A model generated the notes under the pieces. That model was not told the DNA's origin. It saw nothing but the letters and a program-made list of their open reading frames with translations, and ran no database searches. This document shows positions 1-6,031 of a stretch of DNA of 14,252 nucleotides, in pieces. The stretch's first letter is position 1; each line of letters starts with the position of its first letter. Origin of the DNA: Gammaproteobacteria bacterium (GTDB lineage: Bacteria > Pseudomonadota > Gammaproteobacteria > Pseudomonadales > Porticoccaceae); the NCBI GenBank assembly GCA_006227015.1, contig SBGI01000154.1, forward strand, positions 1 to 14,252. The letters are read 5' to 3'. Made by a program: the position numbers and the translations under genes.

Positions 1-440
1 AATAAGGCCAGGGATTCCACCTGTCGGCTGGCATTGAGCACCGACCGACTGTGGGATACCACGCCTTGCCGTGCCGCGCGCTTATCCCCCATTTCGATGA
101 CTGAAGACAGCGCAATGGTTAGCTCAGCACTATCTGCGCCGCTGAAATCCCCAGTGCCACCAACATTTTCAGCATCAAAACCCAGCTCATACGCCGGCCG
201 TAACCGGGCCGTTTCTGCCTGACCTTGAAGGGCGGCATAGCGGTAGGGAAAAATGTTTAGAGAAGGGTTTTGCGACAAGGAACGCTGCACTGCATTGGTC
301 AGCGTGATTGTTAGGTCACCAGGAGCCGCATTAAGCCCCGAAGAAAAAATAAAAAATAGTAAACTGAACAGAATGCAGCGGTTTCTGATATTCCGCCGCT
401 CCCATGCGCCAGAACCAGGCGCAGAACGTATTGGTAACAT
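1..440 (-). CDS. CzcC-like heavy-metal efflux outer-membrane protein (TolC family), N-terminal part
   Basis: Outer-membrane channel of a tripartite RND metal exporter (CzcCBA/CusCBA type), cut by the left window edge; 146 codons are visible with no stop. The start ATG (438-440) has AGGAT about 8 nt upstream. A basic N-region (residues 1-22) is followed by a hydrophobic stretch (23-36) and a likely signal cleavage near residue 39. Next come the TolC-family opening 'LTITLTNAVQRSLSQNPSL' (43-61) and the CzcC hallmark stretch: RPAYEL, ENVGGTGDFSG, LTIALSSVIEMGDKRAAR (81-124), where metal-efflux members carry 'E(N/F)GG(S/T)G...LSQVIELGGKRAAR'. It lies downstream of the CDF and CzcI-like genes on the same strand, and RND partner genes would be expected further left. 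Family assignment is strong; CzcC versus CusC or CnrC cannot be decided here. Confidence 0.88.
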   Translation of the reverse strand, partial: MLPIRSAPGSGAWERRNIRNRCILFSLLFFIFSSGLNAAPGDLTITLTNAVQRSLSQNPSLNIFPYRYAALQGQAETARLRPAYELGFDAENVGGTGDFSGADSAELTIALSSVIEMGDKRAARQGVVSHSRSVLNASRQVESLAL

Positions 441-523
441 GTGGTAGATCCTACTTATTTAAGATAATTCAAACCGCGCATTGCAGCGATAACGGCAACA
501 CAGGAAAAACTTAATCAGTAAAA

Positions 524-880
524 TCAGGCGATTGGAGGGCGGTACAGCGACGAGGATGGGGCCTCGGGGATGATGGCATGATAGTCGTTGTGCAACGAAA
601 GTTTGTGCAAAAAGTTTGAGTGAGTCAGGTTACCGGATAAATAGACATGGCAATGGCAGCCATGGTGATGGCAATGAAACAGGCAGTCAGCGGACATATT
701 CTGATCAGTGGGATCAGTAGCGGTCGAGCTATCCAGTACTCCCGATGATGAGCCATCGATGAAATCAGAGGAATAAGGGGCTGTATCCGAATAATCAAGG
801 GGATGCACGTCAGCCATAGCTGTCACTGATTGCAGTGCAATCAAGAGTAACAGCAGATAAGACAGTGCTTTTCGACTCAT
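524..880 (-). CDS. Small secreted His/Cys-rich metal-binding protein, CzcI-like
   Basis: 118 residues. A clear signal peptide (1-23, ending AMA) is followed by a Ser/Asp/Thr-rich linker. A dense putative metal-binding cluster, CLFHCHHHGCHCH, lies at residues 66-78, and the tail ends SSLYRPPIA. Size, secretion, His/Cys cluster and position just upstream of a czcC-like gene fit the periplasmic CzcI-type proteins that precede czcC in cobalt-zinc-cadmium operons. The family link rests on layout and composition, not on alignment. The ATG (878-880) overlaps the TGA of the doubtful upstream 60-codon ORF as ATGA, and an 83-nt gap separates it from czcC. It probably binds Zn/Cd/Cu in the periplasm or tunes the efflux pump (inference). 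Confidence 0.72.
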   Translation of the reverse strand: MSRKALSYLLLLLIALQSVTAMADVHPLDYSDTAPYSSDFIDGSSSGVLDSSTATDPTDQNMSADCLFHCHHHGCHCHVYLSGNLTHSNFLHKLSLHNDYHAIIPEAPSSSLYRPPIA

Positions 881-1059
881 AAACCGAACATAACCCCAAT
901 GAAATGGAATAAACTGCGAAGCAGTCCACCCTTGATTACGGATTCAATCCCCGATTGTCCCAGCGCCTTTCGTTTACCTGTTATCCGCTTATCAAAGCGA
1001 GCCAGGTCGAGGATTTTTATTGGCGAGTTATCAAAAAAAGACCATTGCTTGTTGTTCAT
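877..1059 (-). CDS. Doubtful 60-residue ORF between CDF transporter and CzcI-like gene
   Basis: 60 codons beginning 12 nt after the stop of the CDF gene and ending in an ATGA overlap with the CzcI-like gene. The product is basic (NSPIKILDLARFDKRITGKRKALG) with a moderately hydrophobic end (LLRSLFHFIGVMFGL). No family is recognised and there is only a weak GAGC before the start. Its position exactly fills the operon gap and the overlap would permit translational coupling, which favours a real gene. The lack of recognisable homology and poor ribosome site argue for chance. It could also be a decayed remnant. Confidence 0.3.
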   Translation of the reverse strand: MNNKQWSFFDNSPIKILDLARFDKRITGKRKALGQSGIESVIKGGLLRSLFHFIGVMFGL

Positions 1060-1071
1060 ATTGTGCTCGGC

Positions 1072-1971
1072 TCAGGACTTGAGCTGCAAGATACGGCGCG
1101 CACCATTCAACACAATCAAACCGATGATAAGGCCAATCACCAAGTCTGGATAACGTGAGCCCGTCCAGGCCACCAATCCACCGGCAAGGATCACCCCTAG
1201 ATTGGCAATCACGTCATTGGCGGAGAAAATCCAGCTGGCTTTCATATGGGCGCCGCTATCCCGGCTTTTGGCAATCAACAGCAGACAGGTCACATTGGCC
1301 GCCAGGGCAACAAGCCCGAAGCTCATCATCAAAGTGGAAACCGGTTCACTACCCAATACCAATCGCCTTACCACCTCGCCCAAAGCGCCCAAGGCGAGAA
1401 TGATCTGAAGCCAACCGGAAAAATGGGCTGCACGCAACTTCATCCGCACACTGTGCCCTACGGCATACAGCGCCACGCCGTAGACGGCGGCATCAGCGAA
1501 CATATCCAGGGAGTCCGCAATCAAACCAGTGGATTGCGCCCACCAGCCGACAGTGATTTCAATGACAAACATGATGCCATTGATTGCCAGTAGCCACTTG
1601 AGAATGCCAGATTCTCTTTCTGCCTCCTGTTTTGCAGACGCCTGTGCACGGGCGATGGACTCGCTGGCGACGGGCATTGTACTGACAAGTCTCGCGCCCA
1701 GACCGACTGATTGCATTCTTTTTTCAATAAGGTCAGCGTTATCACCATGGTAGACACTCACCTTGCGCTTGGGGGTATCGAATTCCAATGTGACTTTAGG
1801 TTGCACACTGTCCAACGCCATACGGATCATGCCTTCCTCTGAAGGACAGTCCATCTTGGGGACATGATACTCACTAACAAAGCCGCCATGAGAAGCGTCG
1901 TGTACTTCGGCAATTTGGGGAGTGTTCTCCGTCGCGTTATTTTGGCAATTGCCACCGCATGTGGTCGTCAT
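1072..1971 (-). CDS. Cation diffusion facilitator (CDF) transporter with N-terminal HMA-like domain
   Basis: 299-residue inner-membrane divalent-metal exporter. Residues 1-30 carry Cys/His (CGGNC at 5-9). Residues 32-97 resemble a degenerate heavy-metal-associated fold (VPKMDCPSEEGM, with a single Cys42 instead of CxxC). From about residue 124 the six CDF helices follow: the TM2 signature GLIADSLDMFADA (149-161) supplies Asp153/156/160, and the TM5 region SANDVIANLGV (250-260) supplies Asp253. The protein stops right after TM6 (LQLKS), so the usual C-terminal cytoplasmic dimerisation domain is absent. The TM5 His of the HxxxD zinc site aligns with Phe249, suggesting altered selectivity (inference). 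The start has AAGGG upstream and lies 77 bp from the divergent CadR-type regulator, whose dyad sits in its promoter. Likely substrate Cd/Zn/Pb. Confidence 0.88.
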   Translation of the reverse strand: MTTTCGGNCQNNATENTPQIAEVHDASHGGFVSEYHVPKMDCPSEEGMIRMALDSVQPKVTLEFDTPKRKVSVYHGDNADLIEKRMQSVGLGARLVSTMPVASESIARAQASAKQEAERESGILKWLLAINGIMFVIEITVGWWAQSTGLIADSLDMFADAAVYGVALYAVGHSVRMKLRAAHFSGWLQIILALGALGEVVRRLVLGSEPVSTLMMSFGLVALAANVTCLLLIAKSRDSGAHMKASWIFSANDVIANLGVILAGGLVAWTGSRYPDLVIGLIIGLIVLNGARRILQLKS

Positions 1972-2000
1972 AAAAAACCCTTGTTCTATCCAAGGTGGGC

Positions 2001-2031
2001 AGTTTAAACTCTATAGTTACTATAGAGTCAA
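2001..2031 (-). promoter_or_regulatory. MerR-family (CadR/PbrR) operator-promoter of the CDF-czc transcript
   Basis: On the minus strand, -35 TTGACT (2031-2026) and -10 TAAACT (2006-2001) are 19 bp apart, the long spacer typical of MerR-family promoters. The spacer region holds a perfect dyad: ACTCTATAG (2008-2016) and CTATAGAGT (2020-2028) around TTA. The same sequence lies upstream of the divergent regulator gene, so autoregulation is expected. Predicted transcription start is near 1994, about 22 nt before the CDF ATG. Confidence 0.9.
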
Positions 2032-2048
2032 GCACAGAGATTGAATAA

Positions 2049-2456
2049 ATGAAGATTGGCGAGCTGGCAAAAAAGACGGATTGCTCGGTGCAAACTATCC
2101 GTTACTATGAAAAAGAACAGTTGCTGTGCACGACACAGCGTAGTGACGGCAATTTTCGACTTTACGATGAAGCTGCTGTCGAACAGCTGCTATTTATCAA
2201 GCTCTGCCGTAACCTGGATCTCAGTTTGTCCGAGATCCGCCAGCTACTCACATTAAAACGCTCACCGGGTGCGCAATGTGATCAAGTCAATCGCATGATG
2301 GATACGCACATTCAACAAGTGGAAACGCGCATTCAGGAGCTGGTTCAGCTGCGCGAGCATTTGAAAGTACTTCGCCGCAGCTGCTCCAGTGAAAGGACGA
2401 TCGAACAGTGCGGCATCTTGCAAACGTTAACCACTAATCAGCATCAGAAGCGGTAA
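2049..2456 (+). CDS. cadR: Cd(II)/Pb(II)-responsive MerR-family regulator (CadR/PbrR type)
   Basis: 135-residue cytoplasmic metal sensor that bends its long-spacer promoter into an active shape when metal binds. The N-terminal winged helix MKIGELAKKTDCSVQTIRYY is the MerR-family hallmark, followed by the dimerisation helix (about 77-110). Cysteines at 77 and 112 match the CadR/PbrR pattern and Cys121 stands two residues beyond the usual Cys119, in a short C-terminal loop (SCSSERTIEQCGIL). It is divergent from the CDF gene with the matching operator between them; a second nearly identical operator at 4475-4495 serves the FTR1 gene. Its last 23 bp overlap tail-to-tail with the end of that gene. 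CadR versus PbrR cannot be separated by eye. Confidence 0.9.
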   Translation: MKIGELAKKTDCSVQTIRYYEKEQLLCTTQRSDGNFRLYDEAAVEQLLFIKLCRNLDLSLSEIRQLLTLKRSPGAQCDQVNRMMDTHIQQVETRIQELVQLREHLKVLRRSCSSERTIEQCGILQTLTTNQHQKR

Positions 2457-4422
2457 CACTTACGCGCTTGAAATCGGACGCCTGTGTTATCGGCTGTGAT
2501 GTTGCGCGTTTTGATTTGGATAGTATTAAAAATACCAGGTAAACCAGAAGTACCGAAAGTTGCGCAAGCACGCCTTGCCAGGTAGATTTGACGCCAATCC
2601 AGTCAATCTCAAAACTCACAGGTAATGACGTCATACCGATGATGGCCGCCTCCTGTAATGCCGACACAGCTTTGCCCATCAGGACAAATGCCAGCGCTAG
2701 CAGCAAGTAGGTGGTGGCTGAAAAGAATTTGGCGATCGGCAGCTTGACGGAAAAGCGAATCAACACCCACGCCAATATGGCTAACAGCAACAAACCGAGC
2801 GCAAAGCCACCACCAACAGAAGAATATTGGGTTGATACCGCCTGCGTTAACAGCGATTGATAAAATAATACGGTTTCAAACACCTCCCGGTAAACCGCCA
2901 CAAAGGCCAACGCCACCAGTCCCCACAAGGTGCCAGACTTAAGTTGGGTATCGACATGTTGCTGAATGTAGGCTTGCCATTGTGCAGCCTGGGTTTTGCT
3001 ATGCATCCAGATCCCAACATAGAGCAGTACCAACGCGGCCAATAAAGCGGCAATTCCCTCCATGATTTCACGATTGGCACCACTGATCGTGATCAACGAT
3101 TGAGCGGCGATCCAGGTGGCACCACCGGCAAGTAATGCCGCAATCCAGCCTATGTGGACATATTTAAGCGCATCCCGACGCCCGGTTCTTATCAAAACCG
3201 TCGTTAAGGCAATGATAACCAGCAATGCCTCCAGGCCTTCGCGCAACAATATGACCAGACTAGCAGTGAATAAGGTTCCTTCGGACAAGGTGGACTCTGA
3301 TAACAAACGTTGTGCGTCATCCAACAAATGCCGCGTCTCCGCCATTAGCGCACCCAATTCTCCGTTTACGTCGGGGCGGCTGGTCAATTGTCGTAGTGCC
3401 ATCATGTTGGACTCGATGGATTGGCGCAGTGCTTTGTCATGCGCATCGAGGCTGTTTTCAATCAGTTCAAAACCGTCCAGATAAGCACTGACGGCGAGTT
3501 CACTTGCGGTTGAAAAATCTCCCTTCTGATGCGCTTTTTGGGCGGCTTGAAGTCGATTCCATGTGATTGCCAAGGGATCTTGGGATGCCTTGAATAATGC
3601 AGAGGGGTTAGCGCGTAAACTCTCCAAAGCTTGTAGGGTTATATCAGGGCGTGCTGCTGCCAGTTGCAGTGGGTTGTGATTAATCAGCTGTAGTTTGGTA
3701 ATATTCAAATCATTGTGAGTAGGTTCGCTGGATTGAAAAGCGAGTCCACCGACATAGAATGCCATTGACCAACGCTCTTGCTCCGTTAGTTGTTGAAAAG
3801 ATGGCATGGCGGTGTCGTCAATGCCATTGGTAATGGCGTCGTATAAACCCAAAATTGATCGATTTAATGCCCGCTCTTTATCGGTAAAGTCCGTGGGTGC
3901 GGGATCGAGTTGTGCTACCAGCACTCCGTCACCTTGACCAGATACTCCATGGCAAGATCCGCAGTTAGTCTCAAATACCGGCCGGATTTTTTCTTGAGGT
4001 AATATCCGTTCCGGCAGGGATAAATGTGGCATCAATCCCAACAATGTGCCGCGTAGGCTGGCACTCATTTGACGGATCTCATCAACACCTTTCTTATCAT
4101 GGATGGCCCTCTGCAATGCCATTGCTTGCACTGCGAGTGACTCTGCATCAGCAGTGGCGGCCAGCGAGCTCTTGCTAACAATCAGTTGTGAAAACTCCAC
4201 CATCTCCTGATATTCATTGTCATTAATTACCTGACCGTTTTTCACCGCTTCGGCATAATCAACGCCTATGTATTCAGCGAGCTGTGCCAGTTGCCGGAGT
4301 TGAGTAACGTTGTCTGGGATCTCAGCTTCATTCGCCCCGGCAGATAGAGAAAGTGGCAGCATCAGAAATATGATGGCATGAAGGGTGGCTCGTTTCAGGC
4401 GTTGCAATCTGCAATCAAACAT
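2434..4422 (-). CDS. Cytochrome c-FTR1 family permease, PbrT-like metal uptake protein
   Basis: 662 residues, a fusion of a periplasmic part and a membrane permease. A signal peptide (about 1-30) leads into a helical region, then a class I cytochrome c module with haem site CGSCH (154-158) and probable axial Met206 (TAMPSF). Residues 285-380 are helical linker. From about 383 an FTR1-type permease begins, with the two REXXE motifs REGLE (394-398) and REVFE (512-516) and about seven hydrophobic helices to residue 635. FTR1 permeases move oxidised iron; the cytochrome-fused form near CadR/PbrR regulators resembles PbrT, the lead-uptake protein of pbr operons. Its promoter carries the same dyad as the cadR region, so expression should follow Pb/Cd. 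Iron or lead uptake cannot be decided from sequence. Confidence 0.85.
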   Translation of the reverse strand: MFDCRLQRLKRATLHAIIFLMLPLSLSAGANEAEIPDNVTQLRQLAQLAEYIGVDYAEAVKNGQVINDNEYQEMVEFSQLIVSKSSLAATADAESLAVQAMALQRAIHDKKGVDEIRQMSASLRGTLLGLMPHLSLPERILPQEKIRPVFETNCGSCHGVSGQGDGVLVAQLDPAPTDFTDKERALNRSILGLYDAITNGIDDTAMPSFQQLTEQERWSMAFYVGGLAFQSSEPTHNDLNITKLQLINHNPLQLAAARPDITLQALESLRANPSALFKASQDPLAITWNRLQAAQKAHQKGDFSTASELAVSAYLDGFELIENSLDAHDKALRQSIESNMMALRQLTSRPDVNGELGALMAETRHLLDDAQRLLSESTLSEGTLFTASLVILLREGLEALLVIIALTTVLIRTGRRDALKYVHIGWIAALLAGGATWIAAQSLITISGANREIMEGIAALLAALVLLYVGIWMHSKTQAAQWQAYIQQHVDTQLKSGTLWGLVALAFVAVYREVFETVLFYQSLLTQAVSTQYSSVGGGFALGLLLLAILAWVLIRFSVKLPIAKFFSATTYLLLALAFVLMGKAVSALQEAAIIGMTSLPVSFEIDWIGVKSTWQGVLAQLSVLLVYLVFLILSKSKRATSQPITQASDFKRVSVTASDAD

Positions 4423-4467
4423 CTCGGTGTTCTCTTATTCATGAATCGCTAATGATTATTGATCGCA

Positions 4468-4498
4468 ATTGTAAACCCTATAGCCGCTATAGAGTCAA
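4468..4498 (-). promoter_or_regulatory. Second CadR/PbrR operator-promoter, upstream of the FTR1 gene
   Basis: Minus strand: -35 TTGACT (4498-4493), 19-bp spacer, -10 TACAAT (4473-4468). Dyad arms are ACCCTATAG (4475-4483) and CTATAGAGT (4487-4495) around CCG, one arm base different from the dyad at 2008-2028. Predicted transcription start near 4461, about 39 nt ahead of the FTR1 ATG. Confidence 0.9.
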
Positions 4499-4652
4499 GA
4501 GAAGTAAAAATTACAGTCGGTTGGAAACCGTTTTGATAGAGAGGCCTTACCAAGGCTCGCTCCTTTATCTTACAGAGATCATTGAAGGTGGATTGATACT
4601 GGAAAATCATCGACTTAACCGGGTGAGTGACATGCAGATTTGCGAGGTCCAC

Positions 4653-4889
4653 TTAACCGCCGCAACAGGTTCCTGTGTCTTTATTGCCCTGTGACAACTG
4701 TATCGGCGGGCATGGTACCGAGCCATAGGAACAGTAGACACAGCAGTCACCGAGCTTCGGCTTCAATAAAACATGGCACTGCTCACACTCGTAGAACCAC
4801 TGACACGCGTCGGCGGGCATGGATTCTGTTTTTTTATGGCCGCATTCGGGACAAGTCAGCACTGACTGCAAAATCACCTCTGGCATCAT
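4653..4889 (-). CDS. GDCCVxC-domain small cysteine-rich protein
   Basis: 78 residues with 11 cysteines: CPEC (13-16), C29, CEQC (35-38), the signature GDCCVYCSYGSVPCPP (47-62) and a CCGG tail. This matches the small conserved proteins named for the GDCCVxC motif, some of which are selenoproteins in other organisms; here every position is Cys. The gene is last in the mer cluster: its ATG (4889) overlaps the merP stop as ATGA, with AAGGA a few bases upstream inside merP. A second Met follows directly. No signal peptide is visible, so a cytoplasmic Hg/thiol-binding role is likely (inference); its biochemical function is not established to my knowledge. Confidence 0.82.
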   Translation of the reverse strand: MMPEVILQSVLTCPECGHKKTESMPADACQWFYECEQCHVLLKPKLGDCCVYCSYGSVPCPPIQLSQGNKDTGTCCGG

Positions 4890-5173
4890 GGTGTTTCCTT
4901 TTTCACGATGGTCGATGGATAACCGGCATGGGTGGTCGCTTCGACCAATCTGTCAGCGTTGGTCAGGGAATCCTCAAAGGTTACTACGGCTTGCTTATGC
5001 TCATAACTGACCTCGGCTTTTGTCACGCCTTGGACCTTGGTGAGTGCCTTTTTGACCGTGATCGGGCACATGGCACAATTCATAGTTGGCAGATCCAGTG
5101 TGATGGTTTGTGGCGTGGCCCAGGCCGAGAAGCTGGCGATGGTCAATGCGAGACTGAGAATGATTTTCTGCAT
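4886..5173 (-). CDS. merP: MerP, periplasmic mercury-binding protein
   Basis: 95 residues from ATG 5173. A signal peptide (MQKIILSLALTIASFSAWA) is followed by a 70-residue HMA domain with the Hg-binding motif MNCAMCPITVKKAL (Cys33 and Cys36) and the typical 'VQGVTKAEVSYEHKQAVVTFED' body. MerP captures Hg(II) in the periplasm and passes it to MerT. I chose ATG 5173 because TGGAG sits 6 nt upstream and it gives a standard signal peptide. An ATG at 5194, overlapping the merT stop as ATGA, would add seven residues (MNILELT) and has no better ribosome site. It is followed by the overlapping GDCCVxC gene. Confidence 0.93.
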   Translation of the reverse strand: MQKIILSLALTIASFSAWATPQTITLDLPTMNCAMCPITVKKALTKVQGVTKAEVSYEHKQAVVTFEDSLTNADRLVEATTHAGYPSTIVKKETP

Positions 5174-5190
5174 AGTTAGCTCCAGAATGT

Positions 5191-5550
5191 TCATGCGAAC
5201 AGAGGAATCCAGTAGGCACTGGTAACAAGAACCAGCGCTACCATTACTGCGATCCAGAAAACCATTTGCCGCCGTTTCCGAGTTTGCGGCACAGCGCAGA
5301 CGGTTCCCGGTTCACAGGTATCGACCGGTCGATAAACCTGCCAGCCAGCCCAACCGAGCAACAACATAACAAGCATGATGAATACGGGACGGTAGGGCTC
5401 CAATACAGTCAGGTTACCGATCCAGGCCCCGCTGATACCCAGTGACAGGAGCACAAAAGGCCCAACACAACACAGGCTGGCGACGGTGGCAGCGGTAATG
5501 CCACCGATGATAGGTAGCCTTGTGTTGGTGAATGACTCTTTTCCTGCCAT
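5191..5550 (-). CDS. merT: MerT, mercuric ion transport membrane protein
   Basis: 119 residues, the usual length, with three hydrophobic helices (about 12-46, 54-72, 97-117). The first-helix pair Cys27-Cys28 lies in ASLCCVGPFVLLSLGISGAW, and a second cytoplasmic pair Cys79/Cys85 (CEPGTVC) lies between helices 2 and 3, as in classical MerT. It takes Hg(II) from MerP across the inner membrane, normally to MerA. GAGGAG lies upstream of the start, and the mer operator is 33 nt upstream. merP follows with an overlapping or near-overlapping start. No merA appears in the window. Confidence 0.95.
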   Translation of the reverse strand: MAGKESFTNTRLPIIGGITAATVASLCCVGPFVLLSLGISGAWIGNLTVLEPYRPVFIMLVMLLLGWAGWQVYRPVDTCEPGTVCAVPQTRKRRQMVFWIAVMVALVLVTSAYWIPLFA

Positions 5551-5582
5551 CGCCGACTCCTCTTTATTGACCTAGTGAAATC

Positions 5583-5614
5583 AGTGTAAGTCCCGTACCA
5601 AGGTACGGAGTCAA
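5583..5614 (-). promoter_or_regulatory. mer operator-promoter (MerR binding site) before merT
   Basis: Minus strand: -35 TTGACT (5614-5609), then dyad TCCGTAC / GTACGG around CTTG (5609-5593), the same 7-4-7 layout as classical mer operators. The -10 is either TTACAC at 19-bp spacing (5589-5584) or the better-looking TACACT at 20 bp (5588-5583). It lies between merR and merT, which point the same way; classical Gram-negative mer operons have merR divergent. Confidence 0.9.
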
Positions 5615-5626
5615 GTCCAATGCCTT

Positions 5627-6031
5627 TTATTGACGAGGATCAGGTTGGAGGGATTCAACAATAGGACATGCCGCATTGTCAGGATTGGTCCGGCACTGTG
5701 TGACGAGCTCTTCCAACACCTGTTGCAGGCGGTGTAGATCGTTAATTTTTTCACGCACGCTGGCCAGCTTTGCTTCGGCCAGCTCCTGGACTTCCGAGCA
5801 ATGCGACTCGCCCAATGACAGCAGGTTGTTGATCTCCTCCAGCGTAAAACCCAGTTCCTGGGCGCGTTTGATGAATAAAATCCGCGCCAAGGTTGCGTTT
5901 GGGTAGGTACGGTATCCCTCTGCGGGTTTGGGTGGTTGACGGATCAAACCACGGCGTTCGTAGTAGCGGATGGTTTCGACGTTGACACCTGCTGTCTTGG
6001 CCAGCTGGCCAATGGTGTGGTTTTCGTTCAT
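5627..6031 (-). CDS. merR: MerR, Hg(II)-responsive transcriptional regulator
   Basis: 134 residues. Winged helix HTIGQLAKTAGVNVETIRYYERRGLI (5-30), long dimer helix (about 79-112), and cysteines 78, 113 and 122 with the same 35/9 spacing as the Hg-binding triad of classical MerR (82, 117, 126), which distinguishes it from CadR-type relatives. It should repress and, with Hg, activate the promoter at 5583-5614. Its ATG (6031) overlaps the stop of the AAA ATPase gene as ATGA, so translation is probably coupled and merR may be transcribed from the ATPase promoter near 7313-7341 rather than from its own. Confidence 0.94.
   Translation of the reverse strand: MNENHTIGQLAKTAGVNVETIRYYERRGLIRQPPKPAEGYRTYPNATLARILFIKRAQELGFTLEEINNLLSLGESHCSEVQELAEAKLASVREKINDLHRLQQVLEELVTQCRTNPDNAACPIVESLQPDPRQ

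Noticed and set aside
34..447. Two plus-strand open frames (34-222, 253-447)
   Set aside because: They lie antisense to a czcC-like frame on the minus strand that shows clear family motifs and a signal peptide.
4449..4652. 67-codon minus-strand ORF upstream of the FTR1 gene
   Set aside because: It starts with GTG, has no ribosome site, and its end runs through the CadR-type promoter dyad, so it is a chance frame. The 4499-4652 gap shows only a weak GCCTT/AAGGC stem.
6019..6030. GGTTTTCGTTCA at the merR start is identical to part of the right transposon repeat (10431-10442)
   Set aside because: The match stops at 12 bp, lacks the GGGG end, and encodes conserved merR N-terminal residues, so it is most likely coincidence.
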